Shown: piece after piece, positions 48,841 to 59,409 of the stretch
How positions within the stretch are numbered: the stretch's first letter is position 1
Layout of the letters: each line of letters starts with the position of its first letter
Origin: Coniferiporia sulphurascens
Lineage: Eukaryota > Basidiomycota > Agaricomycetes > Hymenochaetales > Hymenochaetaceae
Assembly (NCBI GenBank): GCA_002794785.1
Contig: NBBA01000007.1
Span: forward strand, 1,426,001-1,490,000
Reading direction: 5' to 3'
Length of the DNA stretch: 64,000 nt
Position numbers and translations under genes: made by a program
Notes under the pieces: generated by a model
What the model was told of the DNA's origin: nothing
The model's input: only the letters and a program-made list of their open reading frames with translations
Databases searched by the model: none

Positions 48841-51747
48841 ATGACCCCCCGTCATCTCATGCATGGGCTCCTTGCCCTCCTTCTCGTGTTCTTCAACCTA
48901 TCTGTGGCTTTCGGCGTGTCAGACTTTCAGAAAAAGGTCTCCAAACAAGGCCACGCACAGAACGATGCTTTCCACAAGAACCTATTGAAGCAATTGGCAG
49001 ACGCTCGCTCCTCATCCCTGTCGCAGTCTCTCGGTGCTTTCCCTACCCAGATTGACCTCTTCCATCCCGCTCTGCCCACAAGCAACGTCTCGGAATTGTC
49101 CTTCCAAATTTCCGCGACAAATCCGTCTTCATTCGCTACAAATGCATCCAATACGTTCCAGATTTATACCGAAGACACTCTCCCGAAGACACCTGCTCCA
49201 TCGGATGAGTGTGCAACTGCCCTTACGGCCACGCTTGCCTGCAACTCAACTGTACCGCTCATGGCGTACGTTCTTAATAAGCTGCGAGGCGTTATCATAC
49301 TAACTTGTTCCACTCACTAGCATCAGCCCGTATATCTTCACCGATGACTTGTCCATTATATGCACCAACGACTGTACTGTGGCCCTTGAATCGTATCGAG
49401 CGGGAGTAATTTCTGCTTGCAGCGGCTATGCCATCGCCGGATCAGGTAATATTACGTACGCTCCCACGCTAGCCGTCGACTATGTCGCCGGCCCGTATAT
49501 GGTCCAATGTCTTCAAGATCCAAGCACATTGCAGTACTGTGGACCACTCATCGAATCGTACAATGCAACTGGAGGACTGCTATCGCTTCCTACGAGCGAG
49601 CTTTGCTCTTACTGCACGCTCGAGACACTGAATGTGACTCTGTCGAATCCCGTAACGTATTCGGTTGCAGTCGCGAGCCTGCTATCTTCGGCTGTAACGA
49701 CCTGTGGACAGTGAGCATTCCTTTAGCACGAATAAAGAGAGAAGCTGAACAAATACTTAGACAATACGATTCGTATAACGTGACTACACCTCCGGGTGAT
49801 CAAGTCGTACTCGCGCCAGGAGTTCCTTCTTTCGGTGTAAATGCTACCACCAGTCCCACCACTGACTGTGCTATAACTGGACGCAACTACACAAGCAAGG
49901 CTGAGACGACATGTGCTGCGGTCGCCTCCACACTCAGCGTCAGCGAATACTCTGTCCTCGCTTCTAATCCTTTCCTCACCGCCAACTGCACCATTTCTGC
50001 CGACACCACTTTGTGCATTCCTCAAGCATGCACGACGTACACCATCGCGACGAACGATACATGCGATAGCGTCGCGGCGTTGGCTGTGAATGCTACAGGA
50101 ACTGCTATCACGACGACGCAGCTACTGTCGTTCAATCTGGACCTAGGGACGTACTGCCAGTTGATGCCACTGCGCGTGGGGAAGCAAATATGCTTGACGC
50201 CGAACGGAGGATTCCCCAATGTTGGAGCGACTTCTGGTGGAAACCCATCAGCTACGCCGACGACATTCGCTCCTATTCCCACCCCTACCGTGAGTGGGAC
50301 TACTGCTGACTGCGGAAGATACTATCAGGTGAAGTCTGGGGATATCTGCAGACAGTGGCTCTCAGTAATGGGGTCGCACTGGCGGACTTCTTGACTCCTA
50401 ACCCTGGTAATAACGCATTGTGTTATTCACTATTCCTAACATATCCTGATTTAGTTTACTCACAGAGTTGAATGCAAACTGCACGAACTTGTGGCTGAAC
50501 TACTACTACTGCGTCGCGCCCTACCCGCCGTTTTCTTCGGCCTCGCCGACTTCCACAATAATGACAAATTATTCAAGTGCAACTATTATGAGTTACACTT
50601 TCCCCACGAATTATACAATTACGACGTACACGATTCCATTGACCACAGCTGGGGTTCCTGCTCCTACCAACGTCGCCAATGGGACTCGCACTGTCGCATG
50701 CGGAAACTACTACGACATAGTGGTACGTTTCAATCTCACTGGTCTTCTCATCTCATCGCTTAAAGTTATCTATCTTAGGATGGGGATACCCTTGATAGCG
50801 TCGCAAATCTGACTGGAGTCAACACGACGCAGCTGGTGACCTGGAACCCAGAGCTGAGCAGCGGAACACTTCCCCCCGTTGAATCCGCCATCTGTATCGT
50901 TTTCCCGCGAGGAAACTACGCGTTGTTCCCCGTCCCGCGCCCTACAAACGCATATGCGAATGCCACTAATGATTGCGCCGAATACTACACTGTGCAGGGC
51001 ACCGGCGGCTGTACTTCCATCGAAAACGAATTCGCGCTTACTAGTGCTCAGTTGGTAGCGCTTAATCCCGGACTTAAGGCGGACTGCACAAACTTGGTCC
51101 TCGGCCTTGCGTATTGCGTTTTCTCCATCTATGCGCCAAGTAACACGACCAGTGGATCTGGGCCGCCGGGCAACGTCGCCCCTGGGACAATTACAGATGG
51201 CTGCACTGCGTACTATACGGTGATGGCCAACGACACATGTCCGGTCATCGAAACTAAGTTCAACCTGACGAACACGCAATTCCTGACTTATAATCCGGAA
51301 ATCTCCTCTAACTGCTCGAACATTGAGGCGGGTCTTGCTTACTGTGTTGCCAGCAATGCGACAACGTCCGGTGGTGGTGGCGGCAGTAACGGCGGTGCGC
51401 CATCGAACTTGGCATCTGGTTCGTTCAGCAATTGCACCACATACCACACAGTAATCTCAGAGGACAACTGCCCTGCTCTCGAGACCACATACGCTATCGC
51501 TGCAGCAGACCTTTTCAGATGGAATCCAGAAGTAAACGCGACATGTACAAACATCGTCACCGGTGAGGCGTACTGCGTCGGCGGTGGCGGCGACCAGTGT
51601 ACCAAGCTATACACAGTACAGTCAGGAGACTCTTGCTCTGCCATTACACAGAGCCAGAACGTCACGCAAGCTGGGCTGAACACTCTGAACCCTTTCTTGG
51701 ATACGAATTGCGACTTGTCTCCAGGAGAAAATCTGTGTATTGGTTGA
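48841..51747 (+). pseudogene. Multi-LysM protein, copy 2, frameshifted
   Basis: Exons correspond to copy 1 (48841-49265, 49321-49710, 49761 onward, 50466-50722, 50779-51747). Near 50349 one base is missing: GATATCTGCAGACAG here against GATATCTGCCAGACG in copy 1. The frame shifts inside an early LysM repeat and meets a stop at 50392-50394, leaving about 482 residues: signal peptide, N-terminal domain and about two LysM repeats. The remaining exons are otherwise open and keep their LysM motifs, so the break is recent or the short form is used. The 3' part also has one LysM pair fewer than copy 1. A rescuing intron was not found. A sequencing error cannot be ruled out. Confidence 0.75.
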
Positions 51748-51905
51748 TCAATTATTCACTCCCTTATTCTTTTGTTTTGACCGTGTCTTCGTTCTATTCC
51801 TGAATTTCGTTTTCAAACTGTTTAGGTAACTTGTTTATGGGTTGCATGAGTATACTTGTTACCAATACGCTCGAGCATACTTGCAAAATGCGGGTAGTTA
51901 CCTCT

Positions 51906-52440
51906 CAATATTACACGAGCGCTGGTATCTCCTCCTACATACTGAAAGGGACGAGGGATCCCTTAAGAGATCACTAATTAACTCCGGGGATGTTTCATGT
52001 TGTGTCACAACCGAGATCACAGAGGAGCTACAGGTCTATAGGGGTTATCAGAGCTGTGTTTAATGCCTTGTTTAAGGCTCTATTTTGACCACTTAAACAA
52101 AAACTCAAACAGAGCCTTAAACAAGGCCTTAAACACAGCTCTGATAACCTCTATTACTTGTAGTTTTAATTAGAATGACTCAGCCAAATTCGGTGTGCGA
52201 TTGTCTTAGTTGCGTCGTGCCGTGTCGCGGCCAGCGCACACATTCCACCCTGCCAGGCCTCTCCTTGACCAACTGCTGCACCGTAAGATTTAAAAAAAGA
52301 TCTTAAAATCATAGCCATATGATCTTTACATGTATTTGAGTCAGGACTCGGTCGTAAGCATGAAGGATGCCGATCACATTGGTAAGCAATGGCGGCGATC
52401 ATAATTACCCCATATAGGATTACAGTACTTAGAAAGTCCC
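51906..52440. other. Spacer between LysM 2 and the K4 module
   Basis: It contains the foldback element at 52041-52151; the rest is non-coding. Confidence 0.5.
52041..52151. mobile_element. Foldback MITE-like element
   Basis: Nearly the whole 111 bp is an inverted repeat of about 40-bp arms (GGGGTTATCAGAGCTGTGTT at the left, its near-complement at the right) around a loop of about 27 bp. TA occurs on both sides, consistent with a TA target duplication. It encodes nothing. Confidence 0.65.
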
Positions 52441-52461
52441 AAAAAGGCTGTTGGCGGCACA

Positions 52462-52476
52462 GTCGATCTGTCGATC
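52462..52476. promoter_or_regulatory. Conserved motif upstream of K4
   Basis: GTCGATCTGTCGATC, 432 bp before the K4 start, identical to the sites before K3 and K5. Confidence 0.5.
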
Positions 52477-52907
52477 TTCTAAGTTACTACCATGATCAAC
52501 ATCAGTGTTATACCAATGCGACAGAAGTTGAAAGTGACATTACAAACGTCTTCGGGTTTAGACTTAAACCATTAACGAATATGGTTCAACCAGCGATGAA
52601 GTGTGGCTGTCTCCCGCACATATTACACATTCGAAGTACCAATCAAGTGGTTAACGATGCTCATTTGGTACGCGCTGGTCTGACACCTAACGACGGATAC
52701 CGGAAAGTTATTAAGTCACGTTCACACATGTTCTGGTCTGAACTAAGCCGCCTCCTATAAAACGTATGCACTGACTTACAAAATCGACTGCACAGCCTGA
52801 GATATCAGTCTGAATAAAATGCGAGACTCAGTATCGCAAACCTCCCACCACTTCTTCCCTACTATAACACACACGAATCCAAATCCAAACCCCCATCTCA
52901 TATAACT

Positions 52908-54908
52908 ATGTTTTCCTACATGCTCCCCTGCCGTGTCCCTACAAGGAAACGTGCACTAGTCTCTCCTCGCCTCATCGCCCCAAACCAGGACCGGAGCGAG
53001 CTCAGCGAATGTCTCGGCGGCTACACCTTCCGGGATGGTCTAGGTAAGGGAGCGTACGGCAGCGTCTTCTTGGCGGAAGCGCCCTCGACCTCAAATCGCA
53101 AGTTCGTTGCGGTCAAGGTCGTCCGTCGCTCAAGGCTCTCAACAAAGAGGTCCCTCGACCTGCTCGTCACAGAGGTAGGTTGCTTGAAGCAGCTGACCGC
53201 TACAGGGTCCATGTTCTTTACGCAACTCTACGAGTCCTTCTGCGACGGCCACAACTACTATATCGTAACCGACTATCTCAGAGGCGGCACACTGCGCGAA
53301 GAGATCGTCACATGGGGATCTAGGATCAAGGCCGACCGCGTCCTCTTCGTCATGGCTCAGCTCGTCGAGGCCCTCTCCCAGCTCCGCAACGCAAGAATCA
53401 TCCACCGCGACCTCAAGCCCGAGAACATACTCGTCGACGCCCTCGGAAACATCACCATCGGCGACTTCGGTATGGCCCGCAGGTTCGGCGCACAGGAACT
53501 GCTCGCCGAACCTGTGGGTAGGCGAGGACTCCGGACGGCAGCAATCGACTCGCCTATGATAAGATCCACATGCGGGACGGTAGGTTACGTTGCGCCGGAG
53601 GTGCATCGTGGAGAGTATTATTCATTTGAAGTTGACATCTACTCTGCCGGTGTCATCTTCTATGAGTTACTCTTCGGGAGACGTCCTTTCCCCCAGCGTG
53701 ATCTCAGGGAGCTAACACTCGCCGTGTGCGATGGCGATTGGTATGTACCCACAGGGTTCGACGTCGACCGCACAGCGAAGCACCTCCTGCGAAGGCTCCT
53801 CGACTTGTACCCGGACGACAGGATCGGCCTCGACGCAATCAGGACGCACCCGTTCTTCAGCACCGTCGACTGGTCCGCCATCGCCGCACGCACCTACAGA
53901 CTCCCGAGCCACCACGCGCCCTTCCTCCGCCCGACGACCAAGGTCGCCGAGATCGACAAGAACATTCTCCTCGACCCGACCGCAGTTGTCCCGGACGAGT
54001 GGGACGCGTCGGTGCACCCTGTCGTGGGGGGCATCGACGCCGTTTTCACGGTGAAGCCCAACCGCAAGCTCGTGTCGCGCCCGGCGAACCCGCGCTCGTG
54101 GCGTAGTCGGGTGAGCAGGGTAGTATCCCGCGTAGCGATTGGCCTCGTCGACGCGGTGCTCTCTGCTTGCTTGGACCGCACCACGGGCCGGACAGGCGGC
54201 TCCCGGAGGAAGGATTGGCCCAGACTCGGTAAGGCGTTCGTGACGAACAAGAAGGCTGACGTACCCGCCACAGTTGCAACTCCTTTGAACGTGAGGGAGG
54301 TGCGGGCAGTGGAGAGGGTGGAGGTAGATGAATGCCACGCTGGCGTGGGATTCTCTGCCTTTGCCTGCTCCATTGTCCCTGTCGAGGAGTACGCGCCTAC
54401 GGTCGTCCAGGAGCCGGTGTCGCCTGCGTCTCGGATTCCGCCTCGCCCGCAGATCGACACGCTCCCCGAGTTGCAGCCCGAATCAATCCCCTCCGACGTC
54501 CGCCCCGACGCTCGACCCGCCGTGCGCCAGAACGCCCCCCGCGCTGCAACGTATCCAATGGCAGTGTCAGTGGTCAAGTCCGAGCGCGCCCGGCCGAACC
54601 TCCCACGCATCTCGACCGCGCTCCCCGTCTGTCGGCCGTCAATGTCGTCGCCCACGTCGCCATCCGCCTCCAATGTATCGTTCGCCCTCACGCGGGCGCT
54701 TGAGGAGGCGTCACAGGGTTTGACACCACGAGCGCGGGGCGTCGTCCAGACCGTCCCGTCGCTCGCGGTGTCTAGGTCGACGCTGGCCCCGACGACCGGC
54801 CCTGTGACGCCGATTCGTGCGTCCTCGTGCGGCCCGAGCGAAGGTAAAGCGGCTGGTGGTGGTCTCGGGCTGGACCTGGAGGACGTGAACGCGCGCGTGC
54901 AGGCTTAG
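52908..54908 (+). CDS. AGC-like Ser/Thr protein kinase K4
   Basis: Intronless frame of 666 residues, the most diverged full-length member. The catalytic set is complete (VAVK, HRDLKPEN, DFG, GTVGYVAPE), and the AGC-like segment (HPFFSTVDWSAI, HHAPFLRP) and the Ser/Pro-rich tail are kept. Its N-terminus (MFSYMLPCRVPTRKRALVSP) differs from K1-K3 and resembles K5, so K4 and K5 form a subgroup. At the 3' end the donor seen in K1-K3 reads GC (GCAGGCTTAG), so the possible read-through splice is less likely here. Confidence 0.85.
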   Translation: MFSYMLPCRVPTRKRALVSPRLIAPNQDRSELSECLGGYTFRDGLGKGAYGSVFLAEAPSTSNRKFVAVKVVRRSRLSTKRSLDLLVTEVGCLKQLTATGSMFFTQLYESFCDGHNYYIVTDYLRGGTLREEIVTWGSRIKADRVLFVMAQLVEALSQLRNARIIHRDLKPENILVDALGNITIGDFGMARRFGAQELLAEPVGRRGLRTAAIDSPMIRSTCGTVGYVAPEVHRGEYYSFEVDIYSAGVIFYELLFGRRPFPQRDLRELTLAVCDGDWYVPTGFDVDRTAKHLLRRLLDLYPDDRIGLDAIRTHPFFSTVDWSAIAARTYRLPSHHAPFLRPTTKVAEIDKNILLDPTAVVPDEWDASVHPVVGGIDAVFTVKPNRKLVSRPANPRSWRSRVSRVVSRVAIGLVDAVLSACLDRTTGRTGGSRRKDWPRLGKAFVTNKKADVPATVATPLNVREVRAVERVEVDECHAGVGFSAFACSIVPVEEYAPTVVQEPVSPASRIPPRPQIDTLPELQPESIPSDVRPDARPAVRQNAPRAATYPMAVSVVKSERARPNLPRISTALPVCRPSMSSPTSPSASNVSFALTRALEEASQGLTPRARGVVQTVPSLAVSRSTLAPTTGPVTPIRASSCGPSEGKAAGGGLGLDLEDVNARVQA

Positions 54909-55980
54909 GATGATGGATGGTGGCGGAGAGGGGAGGAGACGAGAAGTACCAGAGCAGATGTTTCGCGAGTTTTCTGACCGTTATTTTCTTTCCTAGGTTT
55001 CCGGGTCTGTGGGCGGTCGAGGCTGCGGCGAGCTGATCCTTCAAAAGCAAGTGGTCCCTCGTCGTCGTGGTCACCGTTCTCGTCGTGGAGCCGCAATATA
55101 CCCTTGTCTTCCTTCTCTTCCCCTCCTTCATTCCCCATCATCGTCCATTTCCCCATTCCTATTGCACTCCCCGCTTCCCCTCCCCCTCTTCTCCTTTTCC
55201 CACCCGACCGGATCGTCGTTCGCGTGCGAGGGAGGTGAAGGCACGCACCTTCTCTGCACCGCGCGGTGGCCCGGTATGGGCTGGCTTCTATTCTCCCTTC
55301 TCGCCACTCCCTTTTAATCCCTGATATCCTTTCCTCTCAAGTCGTAGCGCCATACAACATGTAGGAGAAACGAAGGCACTCGTATCTCTTGCAAGTTGTT
55401 ATGGCGCTGCGATTTGAGTCGTTCTTATTGCATCATTCCGTCCCTTCCATCTCTCGATTTCTTCTTTCATTGTTCGTTTTCTATATTCAGGTTGCGGTGT
55501 CGCCATTCGACATATCGGACGACGGGACCCTCAACCGACAAAACCCTGAAAAAACTTCAAAATAAGCCATCGCAAAAACAGTTTCCGTTTCGCACTCACC
55601 TCTTTCGTTCTTCTCGGCAAGCCTATTTTCGTCTTCGCCATCAGCTCAAGAACAAGCGGAGGAGCGGCTGCGTCATCCGAGCACGTAGCTGCTCCTCCGT
55701 GAGGGTGAAGAAGATGAGCTGCATTTCATTCCTCTCTTCCTTTCGCGGGTACTAACTAACGTCATTTGTAGACAACTACCTGTCCAGGCGTCTGAGAAAG
55801 ATAAGTACCTTTCTTCCTTATTGTTGTTCGCTCGGACTGATTAACCGCAAGTTCTACAGATCTGACACGATCAACTTCCAGCTTCAAAATCTAGAAAGAT
55901 AAGCGATTCCACTTTTTCCATATTACTCGATAGACTGACCTGCCACCCATTGACTTACCTCTTCGCTCTCATCTACAAAA
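54909..55980 (+). other. Conserved 3' module of kinase K4
   Basis: A diverged copy of the module after K1-K3. The acceptor-like TTTCTGACC..CCTAG lies before 54997. The first hairpin (55231-55252) and the second (near 55363-55388) still carry the loop AGGCAC but have stem mismatches. The GGAGGAGC hairpin is near 55658-55700. Confidence 0.45.
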
Positions 55981-58360
55981 AGAGGCGAGTGCAGTGGCAC
56001 TCACTCAAATACATCGTCCCCGTTACGACACAAGGCTTGCGGCTCTTCGAGAGATGAGCACTGTCCCAGTCGACATCTTATTGCCGGCGAGGCCATGGTG
56101 GTCAATTACAAAAGGCGGGGTTAGTCTGGGCGGCGAGGGATGGCGGACCTGCGCGGCTAACGTCATCACAGCCAATATTGTAATATCGGCTAAAAGCCGG
56201 GTGTCTGCGTCGGTTGTCCGGGAGTTGCCGCATGAGCCTCTGTCGCCACAGACTCTGCCCCTTTTCCTGGTATGTGCTTCCTGTCTCTCTCTTCTTACTC
56301 TCTCTCTCTCTTTCATCATGACTGAGGCGCTTCTCGGGGCGCTCATCTACCGCTTTCCCGCAGGACTAGTGGGTCATGCGTCGAAGTCAGGGTCTGAGAG
56401 CCGGCTCTCACCTACTGCTCATAACGAGGATATCACGCACAGAGACAGTGGTATATTACTGTACATCGTATGACTGTACAAGTATTGCTGATCTGGCGAC
56501 GGGTGAGTAGAGACCGCAGAAATACTATACTATATTATGCGTAACTCCTGGCATGGGACAGAATAATCTAATAGACCCTTGTATGGGTTGCCTGAAGCGT
56601 GGCATGAGCTCTCCCGCTCGTTTCCCCAATATTGTGCGCGTACACCAAGCTAAACCCTGCCAACTAGATCCTTCTGTTAGATTATCTATGGATACGTCCG
56701 TACACTTCCAAACTTGAAAATGTGGGCACGCTCTGCACCATGCCGGAATTGACGCCCGTCGCCAACGATCATGGTGTGGCCGTGCAATTTCACTCGTCTT
56801 GTACGCTTGCGTGAAAGCTACTGTGGAAGGGTAGGGGGAGTGGTGAAAAACATGAGTGATGTTTGATGGTGAGCAATAGGAACGAGAGCAAGGTGAGTGG
56901 CCCGTGCTATTTCTTGTGTACTGGTGCTAAATGCCTTTTTTCCATCGGTGGATAAACTGAAAATAATACAAATGCGCGTGAACCGGACAGTTCTTCGCGT
57001 AGTGATCTTCTGTATGTGCGTCGCCTCGATTCAGGTGAGACTGGGGTGTGCAGGCGTCTGCCGACGACCCAATTCCTCTCACCTCAACCTTGTTTTTTCC
57101 TCACTTCCCCCTGTACGTGCTGAGGCTATGTCGCATTGTTTGCGATGATGGAAGTACCTTTGAATGGATGTGATCCTGCACTTTGCCAAGGCAATCGAGA
57201 ATGGTCACATGCCAGTCAAACTGCACTCCCCAGCCTGCGCTGAGTCAGGGCCCGAGTCTAGAGCTTTGTTCTGATGTACGGCAGAGATCGCTTGGATCTT
57301 CGTACGATTGAAGTGTTTTGCCATCCTAGTGTGCTGCTCGCTATTCTACTTGCCATCGGCGGCTGACACTGAGGCCTACGAAGTGCACAAACTGGGGTTA
57401 CTGGGCAGCCTAAGGTATGGTGCCTATCTTCCATAGCTGATAGAAACACACGCCTGAATTCCAAATTTCTTTAATGAAAACGAGTCAATCCGACTCCATG
57501 CCAACAGTTCGCGCCTTTTCGATACAGATGCACCTTTCACATTGCACTGATGACATGGTAACCAATGAGCAAGCCACTGCAAGGTTTACCTATTTCCAGG
57601 AAGAGATGTCACGGTAAACAAAACGTCCCTATCACCGGTCGTAATCGGTTGTCTTTCTCAACAAAAATTAGGTGGGGGACAAGGGGATATAGACCGGCGC
57701 TACCGAGAACACTGGAGGATGCTCCGAATCTGGTAGTAACTACACGGTTTCTGCAGTTTCTAGCAGTATCATTCCCGCACCTTCAGGTAGAGGGGAAGCT
57801 AGGCCAATAATTCAGGAACAGCACAGAATTTCCGGGGCCCGCGGTATGATCTTTTTTTGGGTTATGCCGAACAGCAGCATTTTTCTAAGTATCCTTATTG
57901 GTGGACATTTTGTCACTACACGGCACGGGAAACGCCGTTGGCGCCATCGAAATGATGCATGTGGTCGAGACAGAAGATTTTAAATATCTTTCTTTCGCAA
58001 AGAGCGTTCAACATTTTCCATCTCTACAACATGCCTCAATCCATCAGACTGAATGCCATTTCCCGCGCCGTGTAGCTATGTCTACGTTTTACCGACCAAG
58101 TATTTCTCCTTCGGGGTTTGTCCACTTGGTTGACCAGCCTAATATAAATACCACCTAATGTTATTCGTCACATTAGATCAGTTCTCAAAGTATATCAGCA
58201 CTCGTACACTAGACCTGCCAGCGCAGCTAGCCTATTTATTATATCACTTAGATGGGTCCTGATAAAGTGATGGTTTTAAACAGGTGTAGCGCTTCAGCCT
58301 CCGTTCGGCAACTGAGGCGATAAGCTGCTCATTAGCAGAACATCAGAGTATGTTTAAACC
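55981..58360. other. Intergenic region
   Basis: About 2.4 kb in which I can support no gene. Frames at 55994-56473 and 56897-57148 lack recognisable motifs. No chitinase remnant was noticed here, although the unit order would place one downstream of K4. Confidence 0.4.
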
Positions 58361-58368
58361 AGTCTGTA

Positions 58369-58956
58369 GCAGTGTGGCTAAGGTTCGGTTCGGACCGCTC
58401 CGAACGCGGTTCGAACGCGAACCGAACCGCGCGTTCGGTATCAGGTTCACTGCTCAGGCCGAACCGGGCCGCAAGTTCGGTTGGGCGTTCGGGGCCTTTC
58501 AAATAACGGCGAACGCGTTCTGAACGCATCCGATCGCGAACTCTCTAAGAGCAGTAGGTTGCTATAAAAGACCGTGTAATTTTGGTCATCAGATCATCAT
58601 AAAATTTCCGAATACATAGATGCAAAAAAGTCTTTACCCCTATGATGTTCACTTGTCACACATTCAGTTTCATCACTCCAAAAAACTAACATGAGTAACA
58701 ATGCATGTATCGGTAATAGAAAATAAAATATATCCGAAGCTGTGGGAAAAAGCTGTAGAAAATACCTTCTATATATAGTATGCCAGGACCTTTGTAATCT
58801 CTGTAAACAACGTTCGGAGTGCGAACGCGTTCGGACGTGAACCGAACCTCCACGAACCGTTCACACCGGTTCACGTTCGGGGACCGAACATGAAGTTCGG
58901 CTCGGAGTTCAGCAAAAAGATCGCCGAACCAGACCGAACCGAACTTTAGCCACGCT
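58369..58956. mobile_element. hAT-like MITE with 8-bp target duplication
   Basis: Flanked by AGTCTGTA on both sides (58361-58368 and 58957-58964), an 8-bp direct repeat as made by hAT transposases. The ends are imperfect inverted repeats with a shared core, GTGGCTAA[G/A]GTTCGGTTCGG on the left strand and its complement at the right end. Many GTTCGG/CCGAAC copies fill the subterminal 150 bp on each side, another hAT trait. At 588 bp with no coding frame it is non-autonomous. Confidence 0.85.
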
Positions 58957-58964
58957 AGTCTGTA

Positions 58965-59409
58965 CTAGGTGATTAGTATCCCTAGATCTTTCCTGCAGGT
59001 TTTGGATTGATCATGTCGCGTGAGCCGTACGTAGTAACGTGCGCAATGGTTAGTTCCATTTGGAAGTAGTGAGGACGTATTGAACCAGCCAGCAACATAT
59101 CCCGAAGGACATACATACCGTACTTCAGATTGTTATCCTGATTGGAAATGAAATGGAGCCCGACTTCTGAGTCTCATCTCTAGTTCCGGCTATGAGTGCT
59201 ATATCCTGGGCCTTAATCTGATTTCAATGATAGGCCCTTACGGACATTCTACCAAGAGTGTTAAGGAATGAAGATTAATTGGCCCCTCTTCCCTATATAA
59301 GCCCGACTCTGTTTCCAGTCCTCTCCTATGAATACTACCACCACCCATTTGGACTTGTCTAGTCATAACTTGAACATTACGTGCACAGCGGAGCACAATA
59401 TTACCCACA
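58965..59409. other. Intergenic region upstream of the DUF6533-like gene
   Basis: Nothing beyond the likely promoter of the following decayed gene is recognised. Confidence 0.4.

Larger units (their letters stand above)
41340..51905. repeat. Direct repeat unit 2: chitinase-LysM block
   Basis: Second copy of 22320-33290 in the same orientation, with the same gene order and intron positions. It differs by many substitutions, by a 1-bp deletion in the LysM gene and by the lack of one LysM pair. Confidence 0.9.

Noticed and set aside
55994..56473. 159-codon frame downstream of the K4 module
   Set aside because: Low-complexity Ser/Leu-rich part, no motif and no homologue in the other units.
58390..58440. 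tRNA-like GGTTCGAA boxes
   Set aside because: They are part of the GTTCGG subterminal repeats of the hAT-like MITE; no cloverleaf can be drawn.
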